This document shows positions 53,712 to 61,108 of a stretch of DNA of 64,000 nucleotides, piece by piece. The notes under the pieces were generated by a model. That model did no database searches, was not told the origin of the DNA, and worked only from the letters and a program-made list of their open reading frames with translations. A program made the translations under genes and the position numbers. The stretch is from Arcobacter nitrofigilis DSM 7299. GTDB lineage: Bacteria > Campylobacterota > Campylobacteria > Campylobacterales > Arcobacteraceae. Position 1 is the first letter of the stretch. Each line of letters starts with the position of its first letter. The DNA lies in assembly GCF_000092245.1 (NCBI RefSeq), contig NC_014166.1, positions 124,001 to 188,000 on the forward strand. Direction: 5' to 3'.

Positions 53712-54759
53712 TGAATCCCACTTACTATATTTTTTCAGTGTTGATGTAATTAATTCAACAGCATTTAAAAACGATAAACAAAAAAGAGAGGTTAATAATA
53801 GTAAATATTGTGTATCGTCTTCTTGGGCGATTGCTTTCAAAAATTTTTATGATGAAATAAGAAAAATATTAAATGATAAGTATAATGAAATTATAAAAAG
53901 AGAAAATATTGAAAAAGAAAATTTTTATTTTCCTTTTCAGTGGAGAATAATAGGTGATGAGATTGTATTTTTTTCCGTTGTAAAATCTTTTGTACATATC
54001 TTATATCATTTAGAAGCATCAAAAAACACTATTGTTGATTTTAATAAAGATAAGAAAAAAATACCTTTTTCAGTAAAAGGTACAGCATGGATCGCAGGTT
54101 TTCCTGTTAATAATACTATCATTAAATCTTCTTCTGAAAAAGGTTTAAACTTTAATTCTAATGGAAAAATTTCTGATTTTGAGAATGTTAATTTTTTAGG
54201 TCCATCAATAGATATAGGGTTTAGAATATCTAAATATTCTTCAAGCAGAAAATTTATATTATCTATAGATTTAGCAATGATTGTAACTTATTTAATTAAT
54301 AATAAACAAAGTATTAGTAAGTTTAAATTTTACTTTGATAATAATCAGATGTTAAAAGGTGTTGGGGTAGATGGACAATATCCTATTATATGGATACTTT
54401 CTGAAGATGATATAAAAGAAAAAGATAGTTTTTATTTAGAAAAGTCTAGTCCTTGTTGTACAAAACTTTTATATGACCACTTAAAGAGCACACTAGAAAA
54501 TTTAAATCTTCTACCACCATTTATTATAGGTTGTGAACATTCAGAGTTTACAATACCAGATGAATATGATAGTCTTTACAAGGGTGTAATTGAAGAATTT
54601 GAGTATGCCTTTAATGTTGTCCAAGATATTGAATCAAAAAATGAAAAACAATCAGAATCAAAAAATGAAGAACAATCAGAGTCAAAAAATGGAGAACAAG
54701 AAATTAAATTAACTGTCGAGGATAATATCGAAAAGTGGGTTAAAAAAGATTTTGAATAG
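53698..54759 (+). CDS. Class III nucleotide cyclase, Pycsar-type; start region apparently frameshifted
   Basis: 353 residues counted from TTG 53698. Catalytic landmarks: metal-binding Asp16 in FFSVDVINST, Asp87 in WRIIGDEIVFF, and Arg176 in GPSIDIGFRISKY, with Asp172 where the adenylate/guanylate cyclase pattern usually has Asn. The paired DUF5706 effector implies cyclic pyrimidine (cCMP or cUMP) signalling. A better start, ATG 53708/53711 with GGAGGGG and overlapping the peptidase stop, is out of frame by one base; one more T in the T6 run at 53730-53736 would give MNPTYYIFFSVDVINST. The tail carries three ESKNxxQ repeats. The 3' end overlaps the integrase by 20 bases. Confidence 0.8.
   Translation: MEGYDESHLLYFFSVDVINSTAFKNDKQKREVNNSKYCVSSSWAIAFKNFYDEIRKILNDKYNEIIKRENIEKENFYFPFQWRIIGDEIVFFSVVKSFVHILYHLEASKNTIVDFNKDKKKIPFSVKGTAWIAGFPVNNTIIKSSSEKGLNFNSNGKISDFENVNFLGPSIDIGFRISKYSSSRKFILSIDLAMIVTYLINNKQSISKFKFYFDNNQMLKGVGVDGQYPIIWILSEDDIKEKDSFYLEKSSPCCTKLLYDHLKSTLENLNLLPPFIIGCEHSEFTIPDEYDSLYKGVIEEFEYAFNVVQDIESKNEKQSESKNEEQSESKNGEQEIKLTVEDNIEKWVKKDFE
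54632..54703 (+). repeat. 24-bp tandem repeat, three copies, in the cyclase tail
   Basis: Three imperfect units encoding ESKNEKQS, ESKNEEQS and ESKNGEQE. Whole-codon units allow length change without frame loss, as in a flexible linker. Confidence 0.6.
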
Positions 54760-55849
54760 CACATCTCCCACTATCAGGAGCTAATTTAGCATATCTCAAA
54801 GTCATCTTTATATCTCTATGATTCATAAGTTTTTGAATTGTAAAGATAGGTGTTCCTTTTATAGCTAAATGACTTGCAAATGTATGTCTTAGTGTATGCA
54901 ACACTACTAAATTTTTTCTATCTTCTTTATCAATACCAACATTAAATAAGCTATGTAATATTTTTAATATTTGTCTTTGTATTGTTGTAGGCTCTATGAA
55001 TATTTTATCTTGTTGATTTAAGTTCTTACAATAATTACTTAACAAGTTTGTAACATCATCAGTTAAAAATGTTTTGTATGTTGAATTGTTTTTAAAATCT
55101 TTTAGAGTAATTATTTGATTACTAAAGTCTAAATCCATTTTTGAAATATTTAAAATAGTTCCTAATCTTCCTCCTGTTGTAAGAGCAAGTTTACAGAATA
55201 AATAAAGTCTTGGATTGTGTTCTACTTCTTCATAAAGTTTATTAATCTCTTCAAGCTCTAAATATCTTTCCCTTTCATTATCAATTCTTTCTTTCTCAAT
55301 ATATTTAGTGACATCATTTTTAATTAGTTCTTCTTTTAATCCATAGTTTATTATTGAAGCAAAAGAGGTTAATATGTTGTTTCTTGATTTAGGGGATAGT
55401 TGAGTGCCTTTTGGAGTAGTTTTTGTCTTTAAGAGCTTTGTGAGAGCTTTTATATCCTCTTTTGTTAATGTCTCAAGGTTTTTCTTTTCAAAAAAAGGTA
55501 CAAGATGTTTATTTGCAGTTACAATATCACTATATTTACTTTTAGTTTCTCTTCTTGTTTCAAAGTATTTATCTTGTAGATATTTAAAAGCTATAGAATT
55601 CTTTTGCTTTTTATTTGCCATTGCTGGTGGCTCTTCACCTAATCTTAGTTTAGTGATGATTTCATTTCTTTTTTGATTACAGTAGTTTTCTCTTACACCC
55701 TCAGAGTATTTACCTATTTTTAGTTCTTTAGTTTTATTGTTAATATCTTTGTATCTGATATAATATGTTTTATCAGTTTTTTCATTTGTTATTGAATCTC
55801 TATAAATAACACCTGTGTATTTTGTTGTATATCTAGCCAAATTTATCAC
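54740..55849 (-). CDS. int: Tyrosine recombinase/integrase
   Basis: Catalyses site-specific integration into tRNA-Arg. 369 residues: N-terminal arm-binding and SAM-like core-binding regions (KYLQDKYFETRRETKSKY; LTKEDIKALTKLLK), then the catalytic domain with first Arg in ALTTGGRLGTILNIS, HTLRHTFASHLAIKG (His-x-x-Arg), and Tyr in LRYAKLAP. Starts at GTG 55849, where an 18-bp repeat shared with the left end lies over the promoter. It sits 140 bases from the right repeat. A damaged copy of its 3' third lies at 61109-61369. Confidence 0.92.
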   Translation of the reverse strand: MINLARYTTKYTGVIYRDSITNEKTDKTYYIRYKDINNKTKELKIGKYSEGVRENYCNQKRNEIITKLRLGEEPPAMANKKQKNSIAFKYLQDKYFETRRETKSKYSDIVTANKHLVPFFEKKNLETLTKEDIKALTKLLKTKTTPKGTQLSPKSRNNILTSFASIINYGLKEELIKNDVTKYIEKERIDNERERYLELEEINKLYEEVEHNPRLYLFCKLALTTGGRLGTILNISKMDLDFSNQIITLKDFKNNSTYKTFLTDDVTNLLSNYCKNLNQQDKIFIEPTTIQRQILKILHSLFNVGIDKEDRKNLVVLHTLRHTFASHLAIKGTPIFTIQKLMNHRDIKMTLRYAKLAPDSGRCAIQNLF

Positions 55850-55863
55850 ACCTATTTCACACT
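55846..55863 (+). repeat. 18-bp repeat near the right end (candidate integrase arm site)
   Basis: Exact copy of TCACACCTATTTCACACT at 44649-44666, in the same orientation. Overlaps the integrase start, so binding here could also repress the integrase gene. Confidence 0.5.
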
Positions 55864-55989
55864 TAAGAATGTTTTTTATTGGATTATATATGGATTATTA
55901 TAAAAAGTCAATTTTCTATAAGTACTATAAATTGGTACTTTGAGGACTATTGTAATTATTATATATTATTGGAAATAATATAAGACCAA

Positions 55990-56056
55990 GTTTCGGCCCG
56001 GGTGGTTGGGGGTTCGACTCCCTCCAGGCGTACCATAAAGAAGCCCGATATAATCA
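55990..56056 (+). repeat. Right attachment repeat (attR), 67 bp
   Basis: Exact copy of 44532-44598. It holds only the 3' half of tRNA-Arg and is not a functional tRNA gene. Confidence 0.93.
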
Positions 56057-56087
56057 CTTGTCTGAGTGTTTATGTCGGGCTTTTTTT
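56041..56087 (+). terminator. Duplicated tRNA terminator at the right end
   Basis: AAGCCCGA / TCGGGCTT and T run, as at 44583-44631, with a changed loop. Confidence 0.7.
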
Positions 56088-56187
56088 ATACTATTAATTA
56101 TGTATCCTTTCACTGGAATTTTGCATTAATTGTAATTACAAAATTTTCTGCTTTTCAAACAAAACAAATGAAATTGAAAGAATTAAA

Positions 56188-56304
56188 ATATTTGATTTGA
56201 TAAAAATAGATATTCCTCTTATATTATTTTGTTTATTTATTATCTATGTAATTTTATTAAGAAATAATAAACAAATTAGAAAATTTTGTGATTGGCTGAC
56301 TTAA
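56188..56304 (+). pseudogene. Second copy of the 35-residue microprotein gene, start codon ATA
   Basis: Reads (I)FDLIKIDIPLILFCLF then IIYVILLRNNKQIRKFCDWLT, nearly identical to 52017-52124, including the upstream ATTAAAAT. The ATG is ATA here, and the reading continues three codons past the other copy's stop. Either an inactive relic or rarely translated. Its 3' end meets the convergent gene at 56301. Confidence 0.5.
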
Positions 56305-56777
56305 TTTAATTGAATAGTTTTGCTATATCCTATACAACTTATTGTAACTTCTTTTTTAGATTTATTATATTGAGATGGGAAAAATACAAAATAAGCAATT
56401 TCTTTTTTATCTAAATATCCAAGCCAAGAGCTATTCATTTCAATTGTTTTCATTCCTTTAAAACTTATTTTATTAGAATTAGGAAGAATATGAAAAAGGC
56501 TAGACTCTTTATAATTTGTAATAAACAGAACTTTATTAAAGTCTTTTTTCTTAAAGTCAATGTTTAACTCAAAACATGGTGCTTTGTCATTGTTATAAAT
56601 AAATAATTGATAACAGTTTGGTCTGTTCGCCATACAGCCTTTTAATTCACTAGTTTGAATAGTTAATGTTGTATCATCTGGCTTTATACTCAAATATAAA
56701 GAAAATAAAGAAATAATTACTGCAATTACTGCAAGTATATCTGACGTATTAATAATTATTTGTTTACTATTTTTCAT
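56301..56777 (-). CDS. Membrane-anchored protein of unknown function
   Basis: 158 residues: one N-terminal membrane helix (ILAVIAVIISLFSLYLSI) and an extracytoplasmic beta-rich domain with three Cys (CMANRPNCYQLFIYNND, APCFELNI). No family recognised. ATG 56777. Confidence 0.6.
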   Translation of the reverse strand: MKNSKQIIINTSDILAVIAVIISLFSLYLSIKPDDTTLTIQTSELKGCMANRPNCYQLFIYNNDKAPCFELNIDFKKKDFNKVLFITNYKESSLFHILPNSNKISFKGMKTIEMNSSWLGYLDKKEIAYFVFFPSQYNKSKKEVTISCIGYSKTIQLN

Positions 56778-56918
56778 TGAATTATTCCTAAAAAATTAGT
56801 TAAATACATTAATTCTTCTAAAAACATAGAAATTTAATTGTAACAAAAGTGTCATTTAAAGATAATGAAAGTAATATTATAAGGCTTAAAAATAACTTTA
56901 AAGTGAGAAAGTGAAAGA

Positions 56919-57413
56919 ATGAAGAAAAATTTAATTCAATTATTTATAATTGGACTTATAGGAATAGGTTTTATTGGTTGTGGACCTGGACCAATGCAGA
57001 TACAAGGAATAGGCCCCCTAAATACACCAGTATTTAAACCAGTTATTCTTGATACAGTAAATGATGGCTCTAAAGAAGTGTATTTCAAAGAGAGTGTGGT
57101 TGGATTATATGAAAATAAGGAATTTAAAGGCTTCGGAAACTTTGTTATAACGGATAATGGTGTTTATTATGTAAGATGGGATGCTACTGCATATATATAT
57201 ACTACTTCATATCAAATAAAAATTAATGATATCAAAATGCTTACTACTGATAAGGTTATTCGTTCATTTCTACCTGATTCTGATATTTTGGTGATTGAAG
57301 ATAAAAGAGGACAAAAAGTAGGATTTTCCATTGTCAAAAAACTAGCTGCAAAAAATATAATTTATGAATTGATTGAAAAAAAGGGGAAAGGAAAGTTACC
57401 TACGAATAAATAA
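56919..57413 (+). CDS. Lipoprotein of unknown function
   Basis: 164 residues with signal peptide and lipobox GFIGC (Cys22). The mature part has GFGNFVITDNGVYYVRWD and IKINDIKMLTTDKVI...DSDILVIEDKRGQKVGFSI, a beta pattern reminiscent of PH/GRAM-like domains (weak). Transcribed alone, 88 bases before the cassette at 57501. Confidence 0.6.
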   Translation: MKKNLIQLFIIGLIGIGFIGCGPGPMQIQGIGPLNTPVFKPVILDTVNDGSKEVYFKESVVGLYENKEFKGFGNFVITDNGVYYVRWDATAYIYTTSYQIKINDIKMLTTDKVIRSFLPDSDILVIEDKRGQKVGFSIVKKLAAKNIIYELIEKKGKGKLPTNK

Positions 57414-57450
57414 GATAGTAAGATGTTTGGTAAAATTAAATTATTTATAA

Positions 57451-57480
57451 ACCATTAGTTTGTTATAATTAAATAATGGT
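57451..57480 (+). promoter_or_regulatory. Promoter with inverted repeat before the kinase cassette
   Basis: ACCATTA (57451-57457) and TAATGGT (57474-57480) flank a TATAAT -10 (57464-57469), 21 bases before the start of a gene with a winged-helix segment. Fits an autoregulated operator. Confidence 0.5.
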
Positions 57481-57500
57481 AAAAAAAGGACAAAAGTTTA

Positions 57501-58220
57501 ATGGATAAAGTTACACTGATAGATGATAATATTGATATAGGAATAAAATTTAGAAATAGAACTGTAGGACCTGAATTGAATCTTGTCTATGATTATATAG
57601 ATAATATAAGTAATAATTTTAAGCATAAGACTAATAATTTAGCCATTTTTATAGAACCTTTAGTTGATACAACTTATCCTGATATAGTTTTATTAGAATA
57701 CTCTCCAAATAGTATAGATAACTGGAATGATATTCGTAATAAACTGGAAAAAAATGATATAAAACTTTTATCAATTATTAAACAGTTTGAATCAATTACT
57801 TCAGAATCTTTACATAAAAGAACTAACATAACACATAAGAATTTACTTTTTTCTTTAGAAAATTTATTAGACTCAGGATTAATTGATAGAAAAAAAGAAA
57901 AATGGACAATTAAATCTATGAAAGAAATATTCTGTGTAAAAAAAATAATTTCAGTAGAAGCAAAAATCAATCAATTAGATAATTTATTACATCAAGCAGA
58001 TATAAATAATTGGTTTTCATCTGAATCATATGCTTTGTCTTCTGTTAAAAAACCTCAAAAAAAGACTTTGAATAAATTTATTGACTATGGAATTGGACTT
58101 CATAGTCTACAAGATAAAAAAGTCTTAGAACTTACAAAAGCTAAAAAACAATCTATTCCAAACAATTACATTACTTGGATGTTTAATGAATGGGTAGGAA
58201 GATATATATCTCAAAGGTAA
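57501..58220 (+). CDS. Winged-helix protein with PD-(D/E)XK-like motif, head of the kinase cassette
   Basis: 239 residues, unrecognised as a whole. Visible: IEPLVDTTYPDIVLLEYSP (Pro60-Asp61), a winged helix at ~95-140 (IIKQFESITSESLHKRTNITHKNL and GLIDRKKEKWTI), then ISVEAKINQLDNLLHQADINNWF with Glu153-x-Lys155 and a Q-A pair that recalls PD-(D/E)XK-type domains. Motif assignment by eye. It could be the regulator and/or nuclease-like sensor of the cassette. Six bases before the kinase gene, probably co-translated. Confidence 0.55.
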   Translation: MDKVTLIDDNIDIGIKFRNRTVGPELNLVYDYIDNISNNFKHKTNNLAIFIEPLVDTTYPDIVLLEYSPNSIDNWNDIRNKLEKNDIKLLSIIKQFESITSESLHKRTNITHKNLLFSLENLLDSGLIDRKKEKWTIKSMKEIFCVKKIISVEAKINQLDNLLHQADINNWFSSESYALSSVKKPQKKTLNKFIDYGIGLHSLQDKKVLELTKAKKQSIPNNYITWMFNEWVGRYISQR

Positions 58221-58226
58221 ATTGTA

Positions 58227-59042
58227 ATGGAAGAATGTTTAAGTAAATTAGGTTTAACAGATATTAGTCATTTGAAATCTGCTGGACAAAAAGATGTTTA
58301 TTCTGGAAAATCTGATAAATATGGTGATATTGTAATTAAAATTATAAGACCAGGACAAAATGAGGAAAGAATAGAAAGAGAAATAGAAATTATTGAACGT
58401 CTGGATAATATAAATACTTCACTTATTTATGAACATGGGGATATAGATTGTCCAAGAGGTAAAGTAAAGTATATTATCGAGTCTTATATAGAAGGACGTT
58501 GTTTAAAAGATTATTTAAAAGATGAAAAAACATTATCTTATAGTGATGTAGTAGATTACTTAAAACAAATGTTGGAGATACTTGAAATACTTGAAAAAAA
58601 TAATATAGTACATAGAGATATAAAACCAGATAACATAATTATATCAGAGTCAAAGAAGTATTTTTTAATTGATTTTGGAATAGCAAGAGACTTGGATAAA
58701 GACTCTATTACAGCAACTGGTGCAGATTATGGACCGGCTACTGTTTTATATGCTCCCATAGAACAAATTGAGAATAAAAAAGATTTGATTGACAGTAGAG
58801 TTGATTTGTACTCAACTTGTATTATTGCATATGAAATGATAACAGGAAAGAATCCATATTATGAAGATGGTTGTGGAATGCCTAAAATAATGAGAAATGT
58901 TGAAAAAGGTAAATTTAAGAAACTTGTTTCAGAAGAATATGAAGATATTGATACTTTTATAAATACTTGCATGAATAAATTTATAGGAAGACGACCTGAA
59001 AGTGCTGCTGATGCAAAAAAGTGGTTTAACGAAATTATTTAA
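58227..59042 (+). CDS. Hanks-type Ser/Thr protein kinase
   Basis: 271-residue soluble kinase made of the catalytic domain only. ATP-site Lys38 in DIVIKII, catalytic loop VHRDIKPDN (His129-Asn136), DFG at 149-151, activation segment with TATGADYGPATVLYAPIEQ and the C-lobe DLYSTCIIAYEMITGKNPY. The Gly loop is degenerate (SAGQKDVYSGK). No membrane segment or PASTA domain, unlike housekeeping PknB. Flanked by an unknown 393-residue gene downstream and opposed by a PP2C gene, so a phospho-switch is implied. Gaps of 6 and 11 bases show an operon. Confidence 0.88.
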   Translation: MEECLSKLGLTDISHLKSAGQKDVYSGKSDKYGDIVIKIIRPGQNEERIEREIEIIERLDNINTSLIYEHGDIDCPRGKVKYIIESYIEGRCLKDYLKDEKTLSYSDVVDYLKQMLEILEILEKNNIVHRDIKPDNIIISESKKYFLIDFGIARDLDKDSITATGADYGPATVLYAPIEQIENKKDLIDSRVDLYSTCIIAYEMITGKNPYYEDGCGMPKIMRNVEKGKFKKLVSEEYEDIDTFINTCMNKFIGRRPESAADAKKWFNEII

Positions 59043-59053
59043 AGGATTAATAA

Positions 59054-60235
59054 ATGGATTTATTTTTACAAATTGGGCATGGAATGATGAGTTTATCTAA
59101 AGACTTAATAGCAAAATGGGGAACAGGCACTGTAATTTTAAGCCCTAGAGATTTAACTGAAAAACAAGCAGTATCTTTTTCTGATGAAATTATAAAGAAA
59201 AAAGGAAAAACTTTATTTGATCCTCAATATTATAATCCTCATGCAGATCATAAAAAATTAACAGAGTGGAGACATTGGTTTAATCAATATGAAACATCGC
59301 TTCTTTCAGAAGATAAATATATAGCAAATTTATTTAATGAAATAAAAAGTATAAATGATGATACACAAACATATGCATATATTATTCCAGGAATACTATG
59401 TGACAATATAGATAAACATTGGTTAAATCCTCAACAATTATTTTTAGATAATGCAAATAAGTATTTTACTGATAAAGAGAAATACGCAACTCTTGCATTA
59501 GAAGAAAGTTTAATTACTGATGAAGATTCTATTGAAGAATTAATCCAAGTTACTTCAAATTGGGATGTTGATGGATATTATATTGTTCCAGAAGGTGAAT
59601 ATTTAACAAATGAAGAATTTTGGTTGAGTAATTTAGCATTACTTGTAGCTGGGTTAAAACTGCAAAATAAAAAAGTAATTGTTGGATATTCAAATCATCA
59701 AATGTTATTATTATCTTGTTCAAATGTAGATGCAATAGCATCAGGGACTTTCTTAAATATAAGACATTTTTCTACAGATAAATTCGATGAAACAGATGAG
59801 GATAGCCAAAGTAGAAGAGCTACATGGTACTATTGCCCACAAGCATTGTCTGAATATAGAAAAAGAACATTAGATACAGCATTTAAAAAAGGATGTATTA
59901 ATCTATTAAAACCATATGGAAAAGATACAGATTTTTCATCTATATTATTTAAAGGGGTTACTCCTTCTTCAACAGAATACAAAGATACTTTATCTTTTAA
60001 ACACTATTTAGATACTTTGAAAACACAATGTCTATTAGCTAAAAAAGACACTTTTGAAAATACAATATTATTTCACTATGAAATGGCTGATAATGCATAC
60101 AAATTTATAAAAAAATTAAAGGATGAAGGTGTAAGAGAAAATGGAAGAAGTTTTACAAAAATTTATGATTCTTACAAAGATGCAATTTCTACAGTAAAAG
60201 TACAAAGAGGACCTTTATTAAAAAGAAAATGGTAG
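59054..60235 (+). CDS. Unknown 393-residue protein, possible beta/alpha-barrel
   Basis: Soluble, 393 residues; I do not recognise it. It begins MDLFLQIGHGMMSLSKDLI with ATVILSPRDL-like strand, then FDPQYYNPHADHKK, TYAYIIPGILCDNID, VDGYYIVPEGEYL, NKKVIVGYSNHQMLLLSCSNVDAIASGTFLNIRHF: a run of strand-helix units ending in small or charged residues, which suggests a TIM-like barrel such as seen in transglycosylase-type enzymes. That is a guess from pattern. Acid, His and Arg residues at strand ends could form an active site. Last gene of the kinase operon; likely the substrate or effector of the kinase/phosphatase pair. Confidence 0.6.
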   Translation: MDLFLQIGHGMMSLSKDLIAKWGTGTVILSPRDLTEKQAVSFSDEIIKKKGKTLFDPQYYNPHADHKKLTEWRHWFNQYETSLLSEDKYIANLFNEIKSINDDTQTYAYIIPGILCDNIDKHWLNPQQLFLDNANKYFTDKEKYATLALEESLITDEDSIEELIQVTSNWDVDGYYIVPEGEYLTNEEFWLSNLALLVAGLKLQNKKVIVGYSNHQMLLLSCSNVDAIASGTFLNIRHFSTDKFDETDEDSQSRRATWYYCPQALSEYRKRTLDTAFKKGCINLLKPYGKDTDFSSILFKGVTPSSTEYKDTLSFKHYLDTLKTQCLLAKKDTFENTILFHYEMADNAYKFIKKLKDEGVRENGRSFTKIYDSYKDAISTVKVQRGPLLKRKW

Positions 60236-60255
60236 TTTTACTTGTAAAAAACTAC
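60232..60255. terminator. Bidirectional hairpin between the convergent cassette genes
   Basis: GTAGTTTT / AAAACTAC (60232-60239, 60248-60255) covering the stop codons of the 393-residue gene and the PP2C gene, which are two bases apart. Confidence 0.55.
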
Positions 60256-60966
60256 TATTCCACTTAAGTCATCTTTTGAACCATTATCTTTAGCCAGAGT
60301 AATAAGAGTATTAATATTTTTTTCTAAATTATTTGTTTTAAAGAGTATTTCATGAATTTTATTATCATCTATATAATCATGTATTCCATCAGTTGACAAT
60401 AATAACTTATCTTCAGGTTCAATTAAGCCATTATAAATATCAATTTTAATTTCATGACTTCCCCCTAATGATTGAGTTATAATATTTTTCTTATTGTGGG
60501 ATGATTTCATATTTTCTGAAATAATCCCTTTATCTACAAGTTCTTGAACATATGTATGGTCATTTGTTAATTGTATAAAATTTCTTTTTGTCATTAAATA
60601 TACTCTTGTGTCACCTATATGGTATATTGCAAATTTTTCATTTTCTATCCAAATAATTGATACTACAGTTTGTGCATCATTTGAGTAGTTTTTTATTAAA
60701 TATTGATGTGTATTCTTTATTATATTTAGGATTATTTGATGATTTAATAAATTTCTATTTTTTGATAGTTCACTTAAAATATAATTGGATGCAATTTTAC
60801 CATATTTTGAACCACCAACTCCATCTGCAATAGCAAATAATATACTTTCTTTTATCGAAGAACCTTTTATAGGTTTATCATTTGAAATTATTTTATTTAC
60901 TAATAAAGAATCTTCATTTTCTTCCTTTAAATATGATTTTGTACTTTTACCATAAAAGTTAAACAT
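60238..60966 (-). CDS. PP2C-family Ser/Thr protein phosphatase
   Basis: 242 residues, catalytic domain only. Metal-binding and core motifs: ENEDS, FAIADGVGGSKYGKIAS, YHIGDTRVYLM, LSTDGIHDYID and SKDDLSGIVVFY. Soluble Stp-type. Convergent with the kinase operon and ending two bases from it, so it is the likely antagonist of that kinase. Upstream 60967-61108 holds only AT-rich DNA. Confidence 0.88.
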   Translation of the reverse strand: MFNFYGKSTKSYLKEENEDSLLVNKIISNDKPIKGSSIKESILFAIADGVGGSKYGKIASNYILSELSKNRNLLNHQIILNIIKNTHQYLIKNYSNDAQTVVSIIWIENEKFAIYHIGDTRVYLMTKRNFIQLTNDHTYVQELVDKGIISENMKSSHNKKNIITQSLGGSHEIKIDIYNGLIEPEDKLLLSTDGIHDYIDDNKIHEILFKTNNLEKNINTLITLAKDNGSKDDLSGIVVFYK

Positions 60967-61108
60967 ATCTTTTTTACCTTTTTTTGAGATAGATTTTCTT
61001 TTTTAAGTCTATTAAATATACTTTTTAATACTAATATTTTATCAATAAACTTTGTATTTTTTGTTTAATCAAATGAATTAATTAAAAAGATAAATCTTTG
61101 ACAGCTTC

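Larger units (their letters stand above)
44532..56056. mobile_element. Integrative mobilizable element in tRNA-Arg carrying a Pycsar-like operon
   Basis: About 11.5 kb between two 67-bp direct repeats of the tRNA 3' half and its terminator. It contains a convergent tyrosine integrase next to the right repeat, an AlpA-like regulator near the left, a phage-type replisome organizer, a VirB6/TrbL-like protein, a relaxase and a candidate oriT. No coupling protein or VirB4 ATPase is seen, so transfer would need a helper. Cargo includes the PycTM/ImmA-IrrE/cyclase operon, a PH-domain protein and several exported unknowns. Confidence 0.88.

Noticed and set aside
55990-56036. Apparent second tRNA-Arg
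   Set aside because: Only the anticodon loop to 3' end is present; the acceptor 5' strand and D arm are missing. It is the right attachment repeat.
44501-56056. Complete conjugative element (ICE)
   Set aside because: Only a VirB6/TrbL-like gene and a relaxase are present; no VirB4, VirD4 or pilus genes, so mobilizable at most.
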